From Streptomyces deccanensis (lineage in GTDB: Bacteria > Actinomycetota > Actinomycetes > Streptomycetales > Streptomycetaceae), in assembly GCF_022385335.1 (NCBI RefSeq), contig NZ_CP092431.1, positions 4,278,001 to 4,342,000 on the forward strand: a stretch of 64,000 bases of DNA. Direction: 5' to 3'. The position numbers and the translations under genes were made by a program. The stretch's first letter is position 1. Each line of letters begins with the position of its first letter. The notes beneath the pieces are model-generated. The model saw only the letters and a list, made by a program, of their open reading frames with translations. It ran no database searches and was not told the DNA's origin. Positions 63,154-64,000 of this stretch are shown piece after piece.

Positions 63154-64000
63154 GTGAGCGACAGTTACGAGCAAGGAACGGGCCGGGACTCCGGCTACCT
63201 CCGCCACCCCCACCTCAGCGGCGACCACCTCTGCTTCGTCGCCGAGGACGACCTGTGGCTGGCCCCGCTCGACGGCTCGGACCGCGCCTGGCGGCTCACC
63301 GTCGACCGTACGAAGGTCGCCACCCCGCGCTTCTCGCCCGACGGCCGGCACATCGCGTACACGAGCTGGCGAAGCATCCTCCCGGAGATCCACCTGACCC
63401 CGGTGGACGGCGGCGCCCCCGCGCGCCGGCTCACCCACTGGGGCAGCCCCGACACCGAGGTCCGCGGCTGGACGCCCCCGGACCGGGAGGGCCGCTCGGA
63501 CATCCTGGCCGTCGCCTCCCACGGCGAGCCGTTCTCGTACTTCACGTGGGCCTACAAGGTCCGCCCCGACGGCGACCCCGGCCGCAAACTGCCCTGGGGC
63601 CCGGTCTCCGACATCCAGTCCGCCGAGATCGACGGCGAGCGCCGCACCCTGCTGCTCACCGGCACGCCCCCGCACGAACCGGCCTCCTGGAAGCGCTACC
63701 GGGGCGGCGCCACGGGCCGCCTCTGGCTGCACGGCGAGCGGCTGCTGGCCGACCTCGACGGCCATCTGCACTCGCCCATGTTCGTCGGCGGCCGGATCGC
63801 CTTCCTCTCCGACCACGAGGGCGTCGGCAACCTGTACTCCTGCGCCTACGACGGCTCCGACCTGCGCCGTCACACCGACCACGACGCGTTCTACGCCCGG
63901 CACGCGGCCAGCGACGGCACGCGGGTGGTGTACCAGTGCGCGGGCGAGGTGTGGCTCGTCGACGACCTCGCCGCCGACGCCGTCCCGCGCCGCCTCGACG
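63154..64000 (+). CDS. Tricorn-type protease, N-terminal part (runs off the window)
   Basis: At least 282 residues, no stop before the window end. The sequence matches the N-terminal beta-propeller of tricorn/S41 proteases: YLRHPHLSGDHLCFVAEDDLW at the start and repeated DGRHIAYTS, GRIAFLSDHEG and GTRVVYQCAGEVW blades. It is expected to continue with PDZ and S41 serine-protease domains that degrade peptides. GTG start at 63154; the preceding ATG at 63146 runs into a stop (TGA) immediately. Confidence 0.85.
   Translation, partial: MSDSYEQGTGRDSGYLRHPHLSGDHLCFVAEDDLWLAPLDGSDRAWRLTVDRTKVATPRFSPDGRHIAYTSWRSILPEIHLTPVDGGAPARRLTHWGSPDTEVRGWTPPDREGRSDILAVASHGEPFSYFTWAYKVRPDGDPGRKLPWGPVSDIQSAEIDGERRTLLLTGTPPHEPASWKRYRGGATGRLWLHGERLLADLDGHLHSPMFVGGRIAFLSDHEGVGNLYSCAYDGSDLRRHTDHDAFYARHAASDGTRVVYQCAGEVWLVDDLAADAVPRRLD

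Overview
The window is a stretch of Streptomyces chromosome. GC is very high, many genes start with GTG, and it carries Streptomyces-specific families: a galTEK operon, an SsgA-like protein, WhiJ-type XRE/DUF397/anti-sigma modules, a PQQ-propeller pair and an actinobacterial protein O-mannosyltransferase. From memory, the order ppc - desaturase - tam - galKET - ispE/rsmA/rpf/tatD - rsmI/pmt - two penicillin-binding proteins - cbiOQM - ssgE follows the conserved core around SCO3127-SCO3160 of S. coelicolor. That comparison was recalled, not computed.

Layout. 1-2.2 kb: 5' end of ppc, then a divergent desaturase-TetR pair with an overlapping-palindrome operator. 2.2-6.7 kb: a large GT4 glycosyltransferase, an AT-richer gap, and the tam/tamR pair with a VOC gene behind tam that is cut off by a dispersed repeat. 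6.6-8.1 kb: an orphan LuxR-type regulator and a GNAT. 8.1-13.7 kb: galT-galE-galK facing a sugar/sodium symporter, with 10-bp-phased repeats between them. 13.8-18.1 kb: accessory patch (MOSC, broken IS5-type transposase, VOC protein, Rpn-like nuclease, anti-sigma-like ATPase, WhiJ-like regulator, DUF397). 18.2-30.2 kb: serine hydrolase, degenerate-receiver regulator, two proline-rich PQQ-propeller proteins, ABC-F ATPase, membrane protein, and a NIT-domain histidine kinase with an MHYT membrane protein.

30.4-44 kb: acyltransferase, ispE, rsmA, resuscitation-promoting factor, tatD, a zinc-ribbon protein, rsmI and pmt (divergent around a 34-bp minisatellite) and two penicillin-binding proteins, so largely envelope and translation housekeeping. 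44-51.7 kb: small enzymes and regulators (RBBP9 hydrolase, SDR/MerR pair, YbaK, EamA, DUF1876, AraC, serine hydrolase, ohr/ohrR). 52-55.2 kb: CbiO-CbiQ-CbiMN metal importer under a Nur-like nickel box, then an SsgE-like protein. 55.3-64 kb: histidine phosphatase, surface intradiol dioxygenase, small membrane proteins, DinB, MMPL exporter with TetR regulator, a 550-bp region of 12-bp degenerate repeats, and the start of a tricorn-type protease that leaves the window.

The strongest unexplained signals are non-coding: a family of eight mosaic inverted-repeat (multi-hairpin) elements, one at the break of a truncated gene; two different minisatellites in intergenic gaps; and several well-formed operators. 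I saw no CRISPR array, prophage, large biosynthetic cluster, tRNA or rRNA.
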